A DNA stretch of 51,130 bases from Faecalicatena faecalis (GCF_012524165.2 NZ_JABACJ020000036.1:1-51130); one strand, 5' to 3'. Shown: positions 15,091 through 24,341, counted from the first letter of the stretch. Notes: a model not told the origin generated them from the sequence alone. Program-made: numbers and translations.

Positions 15091-15729
15091 ATGTCAACAT
15101 TAGAATTTAAAAATATATGTTATGCTTACGAAAAAGAGAAATGGATTTTATCCGAAGTTAGTGCGGTTTTGGAAACAGGAAAGATTTATGCGGTTCTTGG
15201 CCCATCGGGTTCAGGCAAGTCAACCCTGCTTTCTCTTTTAGGAGGTTTGGATACACCGACGAAAGGCAACATCCTGTTTAACGGGGAGGATATATTGGAA
15301 AAAGGGCTGGAGTACCATAGGCGGAACCGGGTTTCCCTGATTTTTCAGAATTATAACCTGATTGACTACATGACGCCCCTTGAAAATACTGCTTTAATAG
15401 CGAAACAGGACGGCATGCCGATTCTTAAGCGTCTGGGGCTTACTAAGGAAGAAGCACGGCGGAACATCCTCAAGCTTTCCGGCGGCCAGCAGCAGAGGGT
15501 GGCTGTTGCCAGGGCTCTTATCAGCGCCGCTTCGGTCATCCTGGCGGATGAGCCTACGGGCAATCTGGACGAGAACACTGCTTCGGAACTCACAGACATC
15601 TTAAGGGAAAGTGCCCACCAGTTCGGAAAATGTGTGGTTGTGGTGACACACTCCCAGGCAGTGGCAGAAAAGGCTGACGTTGTTTTAGAATTAAAACACA
15701 AAAAATTGAAAGAGAGGGAGATACTATGA
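15091..15729 (+). CDS. ABC transporter ATPase (system 1)
   Basis: A 212-residue MacB/LolD-type ATPase. Walker A 'GPSGSGKST' (about 36-44), Q-loop 'FQNYNL', signature 'LSGGQQQR', Walker B 'VILADEPTG'. It lies 30 bases after the permease gene, and its stop overlaps the lipoprotein start as ATGA, so the three are translated together. Confidence 0.96.
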   Translation: MSTLEFKNICYAYEKEKWILSEVSAVLETGKIYAVLGPSGSGKSTLLSLLGGLDTPTKGNILFNGEDILEKGLEYHRRNRVSLIFQNYNLIDYMTPLENTALIAKQDGMPILKRLGLTKEEARRNILKLSGGQQQRVAVARALISAASVILADEPTGNLDENTASELTDILRESAHQFGKCVVVVTHSQAVAEKADVVLELKHKKLKEREIL

Positions 15730-16031
15730 AAAAGCGTATTACTCTATGGATTTGTATGTGCCTCTGTCTAATCTTGATTTTTTCATTGTTTGCCTGTATG
15801 GCTAACCAGGAGAAGCAGACCGCTTCACCGTCTCAATCGGAACATGTGACCAAAGATTCCATCTCTGGAGAGGATTCCTCCTCCGAACAGGATTTGACAG
15901 AATCACCGGAGGATAAGAGCAGTAATCCAGACGGTTCTGATATGGAAAAACCCAAAGATACTGGCGACACCACTGTGCGGTTTAAAAACCCTGGTGACAG
16001 TAATAACATAGAACTTGTCCCAAAGAAATAA
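15726..16031 (+). CDS. Small acidic lipoprotein of the ABC operon
   Basis: A 101-residue protein with a hydrophobic signal peptide and a lipobox-like 'SLFAC' (Cys24), then a low-complexity Ser/Glu/Asp-rich extracellular tail with no recognisable fold. The ATGA overlap with the ATPase gene indicates a dedicated partner of the transporter, perhaps an extracellular accessory. No sequence family recognised. Confidence 0.75.
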   Translation: MKKRITLWICMCLCLILIFSLFACMANQEKQTASPSQSEHVTKDSISGEDSSSEQDLTESPEDKSSNPDGSDMEKPKDTGDTTVRFKNPGDSNNIELVPKK

Positions 16032-16086
16032 CAAATAGTTCCTTTTTTGAACAAATTTACAAAAATAATTTCTGTTTGAAAAATAT

Positions 16087-16117
16087 AATACGTCGGGCTG
16101 AACTGGCCCGACGTATT
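16087..16117 (-). terminator. Strong hairpin terminator for the convergent remnant
   Basis: A 12-bp stem, AATACGTCGGGC with GCCCGACGTATT. On the minus strand it is followed by a U-rich TATATTTTT tract, so it ends leftward transcription of the remnant at 16131-16410; it may also stop the ABC operon on the plus strand. Confidence 0.75.
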
Positions 16118-16130
16118 AGAATGATTCGAT

Positions 16131-16410
16131 TTACCAATTTGCATTGGACAATGCTTCTGCCTTTGTAAGGTATTTTTCTGCCTGTTCTTCTGTGATAGTC
16201 TCAATCGCAGTAATCTGCCCGGCCGAATTTCTTACAACGGATAAGTTGATCATACCTGCTTCATCCGATCAAAAAGTTACAAAACTACCATCAGAAAGTT
16301 GGTCAATGAAAAGCTTTACGCGCTGGCCTCTGTGATACAAAACTTCGCCATCTGCGGATAGCGTGATGCCAAATCCTGAATACTGCTCAAACTTGTTATT
16401 TCTGTTTACC
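16131..16410 (-). pseudogene. C-terminal remnant of a convergent membrane-peptidase-like gene
   Basis: On the minus strand, codons read 'FEQYSGFGITLSADGEVLYH' and continue to 'EALSNANW' and a stop at 16131-16133. One in-frame TGA (about 16267) stands where a Trp codon would suit, and no start or upstream domain remains. The wording resembles the extracellular tail of Clostridia M56/BlaR1-like proteins encoded next to such ABC/two-component systems, but that identification is from memory and weak. The orientation and downstream terminator support a once real gene. Confidence 0.6.
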
Positions 16411-16440
16411 GTTCACCTTTCTGCTTTGGATATGATTGAC

Positions 16441-16501
16441 AACAATAGAGCATATTATTTGCAACCTGTCTATTGTTATTATTCGTAAGTCCGTATATAA
16501 T
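16441..16501 (+). promoter_or_regulatory. Promoter with flanking inverted repeat for system 2
   Basis: TTGTTA (16473-16478) and TATAAT (16496-16501) are 17 bp apart. An inverted repeat AACAATAGA (16441-16449) / TCTATTGTT (16469-16477) overlaps the -35, a plausible operator. It drives the HTH/regulator/kinase genes beginning at 16528. Confidence 0.7.
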
Positions 16502-16527
16502 GTGATTTAAGAAAGGGCGTAGATAAT

Positions 16528-16719
16528 ATGACAGGGTACATTACAGCTTCCGAGGCAGCAAAAAATTGGGGTATTTCAGAAAGGCGGGTACAGAAGCTAT
16601 GTGAGGAAAACCGTATACCTGGTGTTTCTAAACTTAGTTATATGTGGCTTATACCAAAGGACGCAAAAAAGCCTGTTGACGGCAGGAGAAAAAGAAAAGG
16701 CGGTGTAGTCAATGAATAG
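16528..16719 (+). CDS. Small HTH (excisionase/MerR-like) protein
   Basis: A 63-residue protein made of one winged-helix DNA-binding domain ('ITASEAAKNWGISERRVQKLCEENRIPG', then 'WLIPKDAKKPVDGR'). This is the excisionase/helix-turn-helix_17 type. GAAAGGGCG precedes the ATG. Its end overlaps the response regulator start by eight bases, so it is coupled to that gene. It may control the operon by binding the inverted repeat at the promoter; that is an inference. Confidence 0.85.
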   Translation: MTGYITASEAAKNWGISERRVQKLCEENRIPGVSKLSYMWLIPKDAKKPVDGRRKRKGGVVNE

Positions 16720-17416
16720 CAAAATATTGTTAGTAGATGATGAAAAAGACATTGCTGATTTAATAGAAGAAGTATTACGTCAAGATAGTTTTGAAAACAT
16801 TAAGAAAGTGTACACAGGTATGGACGCTGTTCAGATATGCCGGGAATATCAGCCGGACGTGATTGTTTTGGATATTATGCTGCCGGATATTGATGGTATC
16901 GAGGTATGCAAGCAAATACGGGAGTTCTCTTTTTGCTCTATTCTGTTTCTTTCCTCAAAAAATGATGATATTGACAAGATACTTGGGCTGTCCTGCGGTG
17001 GCGACGATTATATCACAAAACCCTTTAGCCCACGGGAGATTGTCTATCGTATCAAAGCGCAGCTCCGCCGCCAGCAATACCAGTCTGTCATACGAACAGA
17101 CGTAAAAGGGCTGCTGACTGTCGGAGGACTTGCGCTTGATAAGGAAAGCAGCCGGATTTATAAAAATGGAAAGGAAATTGACTTGACCGGGAGGGAATTT
17201 CTGCTATTGTCTTATCTTATGGAAAATGCAGATAAGATTATTAGCAAGGAACGGCTATATGAACAGGTGTGGGGTGAATACAGCAGCATTTGTGATAACA
17301 CAATCATGGTACATATTCGCCATATTCGGGAAAAGATTGAAGATACCCCGTCAACCCCGAAACAACTGATTACGATAAAAGGCTTGGGCTATAAGCTAAA
17401 GAAAAGGACTGATTAA
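16712..17416 (+). CDS. OmpR-family response regulator (system 2)
   Basis: A 234-residue VanR-like regulator. Receiver: acidic 'VDDE', phospho-acceptor Asp in 'IVLDIMLPD', Lys in 'YITKPFSPR'. The C-terminal winged helix has 'LTGREFLLLSYLMENADKIISKERLYEQVWG' and ends 'IKGLGYKLKK'. It overlaps the upstream HTH gene and directly abuts the kinase gene (no intergenic base). Base composition is lower in GC than system 1, consistent with a separate origin. Confidence 0.95.
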   Translation: MNSKILLVDDEKDIADLIEEVLRQDSFENIKKVYTGMDAVQICREYQPDVIVLDIMLPDIDGIEVCKQIREFSFCSILFLSSKNDDIDKILGLSCGGDDYITKPFSPREIVYRIKAQLRRQQYQSVIRTDVKGLLTVGGLALDKESSRIYKNGKEIDLTGREFLLLSYLMENADKIISKERLYEQVWGEYSSICDNTIMVHIRHIREKIEDTPSTPKQLITIKGLGYKLKKRTD

Positions 17417-18841
17417 ATGAAACAATCCGGCTACCGTACCACTTTTCACATATATTCAATATTCTTCTTGTCGCTGTTAGGGACGCTCCTTGTGGCGTGC
17501 TGCCTTTTTGCCATGCTTATTACCGCACCAGACCCGAACGGCAAAAATGTCCGCAGTGATTGGGCTAAAAATTTTACTTTGGATTTTTCGGACTGCATTA
17601 TTTTTGTGGATGGTAGCCCCACAGTAAAACAGACAGGCATAGAACGATTGCAGGATAACCATATCGGACTGCAAATTTTGGACACCGCCGGAAATGAAGT
17701 ATATGCGTACCAAAAGCTGGACAATGCACAGGACACTTACTCTAACGCTGACCTTTTGCAGCTTAATCAAACTGGAAACCTTGATACAGAGAATAGGACT
17801 TCCTTTGTAGGTATCGTAACAGAGCGCGGAAAGGACTATGTCTATATTCTCCATTTCCCTATGAACATTCAAAAAGTAACCATGTATTTAAACGGGGAAC
17901 GATTTACAGGCGGGAAAAAAATTGTTTTCTCAACGATTGGCATTTTATTAGCAGTTATCATTTTTTTAGGGTTGGTTTATGGTTTTCTTATGACAAAAAC
18001 TATCCGTAAATTAGTAACGTCCATACAGGATATTTCTGGACGATGTTATCTTCCTGTTAAGGCAAAGGGTGCATTTGGCGATCTATACAATAGTCTGAAT
18101 GAATTGGACGCGGGCGTAAAGGCAAGCGATAAGCTGCGGGAGGAAACGGAAACTATACGCCGGGAATGGATTGCTAACATTACACACGACTTAAAGACCC
18201 CACTATCCCCGATTAAAGGCTATGCGGAAATTTTATATGATGACACAGAAAAAGCAGCAGTTGAGTACAGGCGATATGCGGGTATTATTCTAAAAAACGC
18301 GGCATATATGGAAACTCTGATTGAAGATTTAAAATTAACATGGCAATTAGAAAACGGTACATTTCCAGTAAATAGGCAGGAACAGAATATTGTCCGCTTC
18401 TTGCGCGAATTGTCCATTGATATATTGAACTGCCCCGAATACGAAAACCGCATGATTTTGTTCGAGTGTAGCAATAATATTACAGACGAAACAGCACTCT
18501 TATCTTTTGACACAAAACTTTTCACAAGGGCGTTTCAAAATCTGATTATCAATGCGTTTGTGCATGGAACTAAAGACACGGAAGTAACCCTAAAAATTGG
18601 GGCTTCTGAAAGTGAGTTGACTATAAACGTATCAGACAATGGCTACGGCATGAGCAATGTGGAGGCAGAACGATTATTTGAGCGATATTACAGAGGGACA
18701 AATACGGAGAGCAAAACCGAGGGTACAGGCTTAGGGCTTGCAATCGCAAAGAACATTATAGAGCTTCATGGTGGTACAATTTCTGTTTACAGTAACCCCG
18801 GCGTTGGGACTTCTTTTCTTATCCGTTTTCCCGGCAATTAA
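17417..18841 (+). CDS. Sensor histidine kinase (system 2)
   Basis: A 474-residue kinase with two membrane helices (about 10-34 and 172-195) enclosing a 135-residue extracytoplasmic sensor domain, then a HAMP-like linker, HisKA ('ANITHDLKTPLSPIKGYAE', His about 256) and HATPase_c ('NLIINAFVHGTKD', 'GTGLGLAIAKNI'). The sensor domain is longer than that of system 1, which suggests direct ligand sensing. A strong terminator follows, separating it from the FMN-binding/ABC genes. Confidence 0.95.
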   Translation: MKQSGYRTTFHIYSIFFLSLLGTLLVACCLFAMLITAPDPNGKNVRSDWAKNFTLDFSDCIIFVDGSPTVKQTGIERLQDNHIGLQILDTAGNEVYAYQKLDNAQDTYSNADLLQLNQTGNLDTENRTSFVGIVTERGKDYVYILHFPMNIQKVTMYLNGERFTGGKKIVFSTIGILLAVIIFLGLVYGFLMTKTIRKLVTSIQDISGRCYLPVKAKGAFGDLYNSLNELDAGVKASDKLREETETIRREWIANITHDLKTPLSPIKGYAEILYDDTEKAAVEYRRYAGIILKNAAYMETLIEDLKLTWQLENGTFPVNRQEQNIVRFLRELSIDILNCPEYENRMILFECSNNITDETALLSFDTKLFTRAFQNLIINAFVHGTKDTEVTLKIGASESELTINVSDNGYGMSNVEAERLFERYYRGTNTESKTEGTGLGLAIAKNIIELHGGTISVYSNPGVGTSFLIRFPGN

Positions 18842-18871
18842 GGTTAATTAAGGTAGAATAAAAATTAGATT

Positions 18872-18918
18872 AAGGTTGACCGTTTACTATGTTAAGTGTA
18901 GTGACGGTCAACCTTTTT
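18872..18918 (+). terminator. Strong terminator after the system-2 kinase
   Basis: AAGGTTGACCGT (18872-18883) pairs with ACGGTCAACCTT (18903-18914) and runs into a T-tract. The 19-base loop is somewhat large. Confidence 0.88.
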
Positions 18919-18944
18919 TCTATTTATAGACGAGGAGGTGGAAC

Positions 18945-19316
18945 ATGAAAAAGAAAAAGGTGATTTCATTGTTAGTAACGATACTGATTACCACCCTTGT
19001 GTGCTTTGCCGCCTTTGCATTACTGTTGCGTCCGCAGACATTAGAGATTGGGACGGTGGACTTAAACACAGTTACAGATGGCGAATATATCGGCGTTTAT
19101 CAAAACAAGATTTTAATAGCCGTTGTCAAAGTTTGCGTAAAAAACCATGAAATAGCGGATATTGAGATATTGGAGCATAAGGCTTCTTACATGGAGCAGG
19201 CTGAAACAATCGCCGGGAAAGTATGTGCCGAACAAACATTACAGGTTGACGCTGTATCGGGCGCGACGCTTACCAGTGATACCGTTCTGAAAGCAATCGA
19301 AAATGCGTTGAAATAA
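18945..19316 (+). CDS. Membrane-anchored FMN-binding-domain protein
   Basis: A 123-residue protein with one N-terminal membrane helix (about 6-28) and an external FMN_bind domain. 'DAVSGATLTS' near residues 102-111 is the motif whose Thr is covalently loaded with FMN by a flavin transferase (ApbE). Such domains carry electrons across or outside the membrane. GGAGGTGGAAC precedes the ATG. It lies 22 bases before the permease gene, an unusual partner for an FtsX-type ABC transporter. No apbE gene is seen in the window. Confidence 0.88.
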   Translation: MKKKKVISLLVTILITTLVCFAAFALLLRPQTLEIGTVDLNTVTDGEYIGVYQNKILIAVVKVCVKNHEIADIEILEHKASYMEQAETIAGKVCAEQTLQVDAVSGATLTSDTVLKAIENALK

Positions 19317-19338
19317 CGCATGGAAAGTAGGTGTGAAT

Positions 19339-21816
19339 TTGAAAATCATTCTAAAGTATATCTTAACAAACGTAAAAGAGCGTAAAGCAAGAACTTTCAT
19401 TATGCTTCTTTCAATCCTGCTGTCTGCTATGCTGCTGTTCGTTTCCTTTTCTATCGGCGTTTCCTATGAAAGTGCACAGCGGAAAATGGCACGCGGCATG
19501 GCGGGGAGTGCGACTGTTTCTGTTCAGAGTGTGGAGGGCGGTATTCATGCAGACGATATTCCCGCCCTGCCAGACATACAGACAAAAGCAGGAATTGTAG
19601 AGGGAACTTCCCTTTACCATGAAAACGGATACTATGAAACAGTTGACCTCTTAGCGGCTGATATGGAAGCATTAAAGCAAATCAATAAACCACGACTAAT
19701 TGGGGGCGGCGAAGTTACCGCATTTTCCGGCAATCAGATTATCTTGCCGGACAGGTTTACATCAAAATATGGCATAAAAAAAGGCGATACTGTTACCTTA
19801 CAAATAAATGGCTCACCAGTGGATTTTGAAGTAGCGGAAATTGCCGCTTATGACACAGTTTTCCTGCGTCACACAAGGGGCGCAACAGCACTTCTGCCTT
19901 TGGAAACCATAAAAGAAGTTTTGGGGTGGGAGGACGGTTACAGCGAAATTCTGATTGAACCCGTCAAAAAAGGTACAACAGGCAATCTTGTCTCTGAACT
20001 GCAAAATGCTCTTGATAATGGAAAGTACCGGGTATCGGAAATTGTCAATGAAGCGCAGATAGCCGCCGACGCAAGGCAGAAATCCATGCCTTTTTTTCTA
20101 ATCAGTTTCTTTTCATTAACTATGAGTATTTTTATCATTTACAGCAGCTATAAAGTCATTACCTTAGACCGTTTACCGATCATTGGCACATTCCGCAGTA
20201 TCGGCGCGACGGAAAAGACCGTAACCCGTATTCTGCTTTTGGAAAGCCTGTTTTACGGCTGCACAGGTGGGTTGATTGGTATTCCTATTGGTATGATTGT
20301 ATTAAAAGGCATTTTGCAGGGAATGGGCAAATCATTATCACAGGGAATTGAAATCCCCGCTGTTATCTCTATTCCCGGTGTTATTCTTTCTTTTGCAGTT
20401 GCCGTGATCGTGTCTTTGTTTTCGGCATGGCTGCCTGTCCACAGGGCAAGCCGGCTACCGATAAAAGATATCGTCTTAGGTACGGTGGAGGAAAAGCATA
20501 TCCCGCGTCCTCTGATTGTCGGAACAGGAATTGTGCTGTTTATCGTGTCCGCTTTATTACCGCACTTTGCGTCCGGCACTATGCTTTATCTTGCAGGTGG
20601 TTTTTCTCTGTTAGGTCTGATTGCCGCTACTATACTTGTGATACCGATTTTCACAAATATAGCAAGCGCAGGCTTGGAACACTTCTATGGTGCATTAGCG
20701 GGAAATGAGGGCAGGATTGCCGCCCGTAACATGAAAGATAATAAGAATGTCACGCAGAATATTACGCTGCTGTTCATCAGCATATCAGCGATTATTGCAA
20801 TCAATGTTGTGGGGAATTTTGTAACAACTTATATCGGCGACGTATTTCATGGCGCAGAGCTTCAAGGTTTTGCCGACGGACACATGAAGCCGGAATTTGT
20901 GGAACAGGTAAAAGATATGGACGGAGTAGAAAAGGTATTACCTCTTTATGTGTTTAAGAACAATGTGCAGGGGAATAGTGAACCCATTTCCCGTTTAGAA
21001 GGAACGGATAATTTGGAATGGTATAATTCTATGTTTGCACTTAATTACACGGATAGTCCCATGAGCGAACAGGCTGCACTCTCTTTTGCTTCTGGTGAAC
21101 GGGCAGTAATTATAAACGAAGATTGCATGAAGCGGGGCGGTTTTTCCATAGGCGATACGATTACACTATCAAATGGAACAAGCGGAAATTCCTATGTAGT
21201 GGTAGGTAGTTTCAAATCAAGGGCAACTGATGTGGAAGCAGTTATTCCCTCTAGGTACGCCGTATCTGACTTTGGCGCGTCTGACTATGACTTTTTAGCT
21301 TATACCGCCACAGACCCCGACGCAATTATGGTACAGATACGGGCTTTATTCGGGGAAACCTCAAATTGGAGCCGTACCGTGGAGGAATTTAACAACGACG
21401 CGCTCGCAACTGTTGGCGCATTTTTAGAACCAATGCACAGCATGACCTATTTTATCCTGCTGCTTGCGACTGTCGGCGTTATCAATAACCTTTTAATCAA
21501 CTATATACAAAAGCGGCGCACCATTGCCATGTATAAATCCATTGGGCTAAGTAACCGTCAAAACAGGAAGATGACACTGATAGAGGGCTTTTCTTCCGGG
21601 CTTATCGGTGCTGTCATTGCTATTGTCGTTTCTTACATGGAAATACAGACCATTTTCCTTGTTGCGGGACCAAAAATTTCGATGACACCGGAACTGGACG
21701 TTTGGACATTTCTCGTTGCGGGGACATTAGGAATTATCGTTACCCTACTTGGCTCCATAGTACCAATTTTTAAAAGTCAAAAAATGAAACTGGTGGAAGA
21801 AATCAAATTTGAGTAA
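19339..21816 (+). CDS. Large FtsX-type ABC permease (system 2)
   Basis: An 825-residue permease with two FtsX repeats: helices near 20-40, 255-275, 305-330, 350-370, 390-440, 475-500 and three at the C-terminus, with two large external domains. I prefer the TTG at 19339, about seven bases after GTAGG; an in-frame GTG at 19333 is too close to that site. The architecture resembles LolC/MacB-like or BceB-related exporters in Bacillota. It is preceded by the FMN-binding protein and followed by its ATPase. Confidence 0.92.
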   Translation: MKIILKYILTNVKERKARTFIMLLSILLSAMLLFVSFSIGVSYESAQRKMARGMAGSATVSVQSVEGGIHADDIPALPDIQTKAGIVEGTSLYHENGYYETVDLLAADMEALKQINKPRLIGGGEVTAFSGNQIILPDRFTSKYGIKKGDTVTLQINGSPVDFEVAEIAAYDTVFLRHTRGATALLPLETIKEVLGWEDGYSEILIEPVKKGTTGNLVSELQNALDNGKYRVSEIVNEAQIAADARQKSMPFFLISFFSLTMSIFIIYSSYKVITLDRLPIIGTFRSIGATEKTVTRILLLESLFYGCTGGLIGIPIGMIVLKGILQGMGKSLSQGIEIPAVISIPGVILSFAVAVIVSLFSAWLPVHRASRLPIKDIVLGTVEEKHIPRPLIVGTGIVLFIVSALLPHFASGTMLYLAGGFSLLGLIAATILVIPIFTNIASAGLEHFYGALAGNEGRIAARNMKDNKNVTQNITLLFISISAIIAINVVGNFVTTYIGDVFHGAELQGFADGHMKPEFVEQVKDMDGVEKVLPLYVFKNNVQGNSEPISRLEGTDNLEWYNSMFALNYTDSPMSEQAALSFASGERAVIINEDCMKRGGFSIGDTITLSNGTSGNSYVVVGSFKSRATDVEAVIPSRYAVSDFGASDYDFLAYTATDPDAIMVQIRALFGETSNWSRTVEEFNNDALATVGAFLEPMHSMTYFILLLATVGVINNLLINYIQKRRTIAMYKSIGLSNRQNRKMTLIEGFSSGLIGAVIAIVVSYMEIQTIFLVAGPKISMTPELDVWTFLVAGTLGIIVTLLGSIVPIFKSQKMKLVEEIKFE

Positions 21817-21830
21817 GGAGAGCTTGACAA

Positions 21831-22517
21831 ATGAACATAATAACAGAGAAAGTTGCCATTGAGGGCAAGAATATAATTAAGGACTTTCAGCTTGGCGATA
21901 CCAAAACAAGAGTGCTTAAAAACATATCACTGAAAGTGAAACAAGGTGAATTTGTTTCTATCATGGGACAGTCCGGCTCTGGAAAAAGTACGCTGCTTTA
22001 TATTCTTGGTGGGCTTGATGTACCTACAAGCGGTTCTGTCTTTATGAACGGCATGGACATTTCAAAATTCAATGATGAAAAAATGAGCCGGATCAGACGG
22101 CAGAACATAGGATTTGTTTTCCAGTTTTACAACCTTATCCCTAATTTGAATGTGGCAGAAAATATCATGCTTCCACTTTTGTTGGACGGAAAGAAAATGC
22201 GGGACTACAAAAAACCGCTGAAAGATATTTTAGAGGTAGTCGGCTTATCTGACAAACGAGGGCATACGCCCCGCGAATTGTCCGGGGGACAACAGCAACG
22301 CGTCGCAATCGCCCGCGCGCTAATTGGAAATCCCGAAATCCTGTTTGCAGACGAACCGACGGGAAACCTTGATAGTCATACAGGAGCAGAGATAATGGAT
22401 TTATTGCAGCGTATCAACAAGGAACGTGGACAGACAATTATCATGGTTACTCATTCACCGGAAGCGGCAAAAAGCAGCAACCGTGTTGTCACCGTAAGTG
22501 ACGGACTACTTGAATAA
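21831..22517 (+). CDS. ABC transporter ATPase (system 2)
   Basis: A 228-residue MacB/LolD-class ATPase: Walker A 'GQSGSGKST' (about 46-54), Q-loop 'FQFYNL', signature 'LSGGQQQR', Walker B 'ILFADEPTG', H-loop 'VTHSPE'. It starts 14 bases after the permease stop with a ribosome site of AAGGAG. It energises the permease upstream. Confidence 0.96.
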   Translation: MNIITEKVAIEGKNIIKDFQLGDTKTRVLKNISLKVKQGEFVSIMGQSGSGKSTLLYILGGLDVPTSGSVFMNGMDISKFNDEKMSRIRRQNIGFVFQFYNLIPNLNVAENIMLPLLLDGKKMRDYKKPLKDILEVVGLSDKRGHTPRELSGGQQQRVAIARALIGNPEILFADEPTGNLDSHTGAEIMDLLQRINKERGQTIIMVTHSPEAAKSSNRVVTVSDGLLE

Positions 22518-22647
22518 CCACACCATTTAACCGAATAGAAATGTAATCTGCCGGACGACGGCAAAGAAAAAAAGCCGTCGAAAAGCAGCAGACGGGTGAA
22601 CAGTGTAAAAGATGGAGTGATAATCTAAATACTCGGTGATATGTAAA

Positions 22648-22678
22648 ACACCGTCAGTGCCTGTATACAAAACGGTGT
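22648..22678 (-). terminator. Terminator of the AraC-family gene
   Basis: ACACCGT (22648-22654) and ACGGTGT (22672-22678) form a stem; read on the minus strand it is followed by TTTT. A second hairpin (GACGGC/GCCGTC, about 22555-22579) lies between it and the ATPase stop and may end the plus-strand operon. Confidence 0.72.
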
Positions 22679-22682
22679 CCTG

Positions 22683-23543
22683 TCATTTGATAGGAATAAA
22701 AATTTTAACTTCATTATCTGGATCATCAAATGATAAAATTTCATGCTCATAAACTTCAAAATCTTCCCTGTCATCCAGTTCTTCCCTGGTGGTCTGCAGC
22801 CATGTTCCGAAGATATACTGATATGTTTTATATAAGTTTCCAAGTGTGCCCCGATGGGTGAAAACAGCGTATCTTCCTGCACGCAGCGTCTTTTTTGCCA
22901 GTTCCAGCGGCAGACAATCAAAATCCTTCACCGGACCGCCGATCATGACGGAATATAACACGTCGCCGTCTTTTGTATAAGCCGTCTTTTGCGTTTCACA
23001 AATGCCATATCCCGCAGATGTGGTGAAAAAATCTTTGTTAAGACCATGGAACTGTTCCCATAGTCCGGGCAGCTGATTGTCAGACAGGGAAGTAGTCCCA
23101 CGAAGCCCGGCTACTTTTGTCTCACCTAACAGGATGATTTTGGGAGCGTGTGAAATATGATTGGCAATATGGCACACATCTTCCGGCACCAGTTCTTTTT
23201 TTGCTTTTATCACCAAATCAAGTCCGGCTTTCCGGTAATCTACAGGACTGTATCCAAAAACAGCTTTAAAGGCCCTGCTGAACGCCTCTGACGATTCAAA
23301 ACCACAGTCAAGTGCAATATCAATGACCTTCTGGTCGGAATGAATCAGTTTTTCGGACGCATTGTAAAGCCTCCGACGGTTGATATAGTGTCCCACGGAT
23401 TCACCTAAAACAGAAGAAAACAGTCGGGTCATGTGGTAGTAGGAGTAGCCGGTTTCTCTTGATACTTCATTCAGACCGATATTTTCATTTAAATGTGCTT
23501 CGATATAGGTAATGGCCCTTTCTAAAGGGGGATATCGTTTCAA
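22683..23543 (-). CDS. AraC-family regulator with GyrI-like effector domain
   Basis: A 286-residue regulator. The N-terminal AraC double helix-turn-helix (about 8-105: 'GLNEVSRETGYSYYHMTRLF', 'IDIALDCGFESSEAFSRAFKAVFGYSP') is followed by a GyrI-like small-molecule-binding domain (about 130-286). The layout matches Rob/BmrR-like multidrug sensors that activate efflux genes. It is divergent from the GyrI-like/MATE/UvrA-like genes, its likely targets. Confidence 0.93.
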   Translation of the reverse strand: MKRYPPLERAITYIEAHLNENIGLNEVSRETGYSYYHMTRLFSSVLGESVGHYINRRRLYNASEKLIHSDQKVIDIALDCGFESSEAFSRAFKAVFGYSPVDYRKAGLDLVIKAKKELVPEDVCHIANHISHAPKIILLGETKVAGLRGTTSLSDNQLPGLWEQFHGLNKDFFTTSAGYGICETQKTAYTKDGDVLYSVMIGGPVKDFDCLPLELAKKTLRAGRYAVFTHRGTLGNLYKTYQYIFGTWLQTTREELDDREDFEVYEHEILSFDDPDNEVKIFIPIK

Positions 23544-23837
23544 ACAGGCACCTCCATCCGTTTTTTACTATTATAGCAAATATTGTGGGCATGGCAACGG
23601 AAATATCTGGTGTTTTGGTATGCAAAACAGTATTTTAGCAGCAGAAATTTCCAGACATAACTATAGACGTTCTAAGAGACAGAAAAACAATAACTTTGAA
23701 TTTTTGTATTTGTTAAAAGCGCAAAAAATATCATGCACAATACTTCTATGACACGTAAAATAGAAACAGGTTATGACTTTAAATGTAAGGGAGGATGTTT
23801 GTGAGACAAGAACAAATCAATCCGATGGAGGGGAATC
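23544..23837. other. Divergent intergenic region between AraC and GyrI genes
   Basis: 294 bp, AT-rich, must contain promoters for both directions. No clear -35/-10 pair or operator palindrome could be settled by eye. A GGAGGGG ribosome site for the gene at 23838 is at its right edge. Confidence 0.4.
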
Positions 23838-24341
23838 ATGCAGTATAGAATCTGTAAAAAAAGCACAATCCGGATAGTCGGCGTAAAAATCCCACTTGTG
23901 GAAGAACACGAGGTAAATATGCTCCTTATCCTAAGATTTTGGCAGCAGACCATTGGGACAGGACAGATTCAGCAGATCAGTAAAATGGCGGAGCTGGAAC
24001 CTTATGGAGTCCTTGGTATCAGCGCTTATTTTGACCCGCAGCATATCTACTATTATATAGCAGCGGCCACAAACCGGCCTGTACCCCCAGGAATGGAAGA
24101 GTTTCGGATACCTGAAGCCACCTGGTGCATGGTAACAGCAGATCCATGCTGCCATGTGACTTCCGATGACATGTTCCGGTATCTGCATTTAGAAGTTCTG
24201 CCATCATCAGGCCTTTTTTATGCAGAGCTGCCGGATATCGAGGTATATCCTATAGAAGGCAGGGGCATGGAGACGCCGATTCAGGAGGCATGGTTTGCCG
24301 TCAGGCCTTCGGATGAAGAAAAACCGCAAAAAGTATCATGA
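23838..24341 (+). CDS. GyrI-like small-molecule-binding protein
   Basis: A 167-residue stand-alone GyrI-like domain without DNA-binding part. 'YGVLGISAYFDPQHIYYYIAA' and the C-terminal 'VYPIEGRGMETPIQEAWFAV' are typical. Stand-alone GyrI-like proteins bind or hydrolyse planar cytotoxic compounds, or protect gyrase; which applies here is unknown. It sits between the AraC-GyrI regulator and the MATE exporter and probably belongs to the same resistance unit. Confidence 0.85.
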   Translation: MQYRICKKSTIRIVGVKIPLVEEHEVNMLLILRFWQQTIGTGQIQQISKMAELEPYGVLGISAYFDPQHIYYYIAAATNRPVPPGMEEFRIPEATWCMVTADPCCHVTSDDMFRYLHLEVLPSSGLFYAELPDIEVYPIEGRGMETPIQEAWFAVRPSDEEKPQKVS

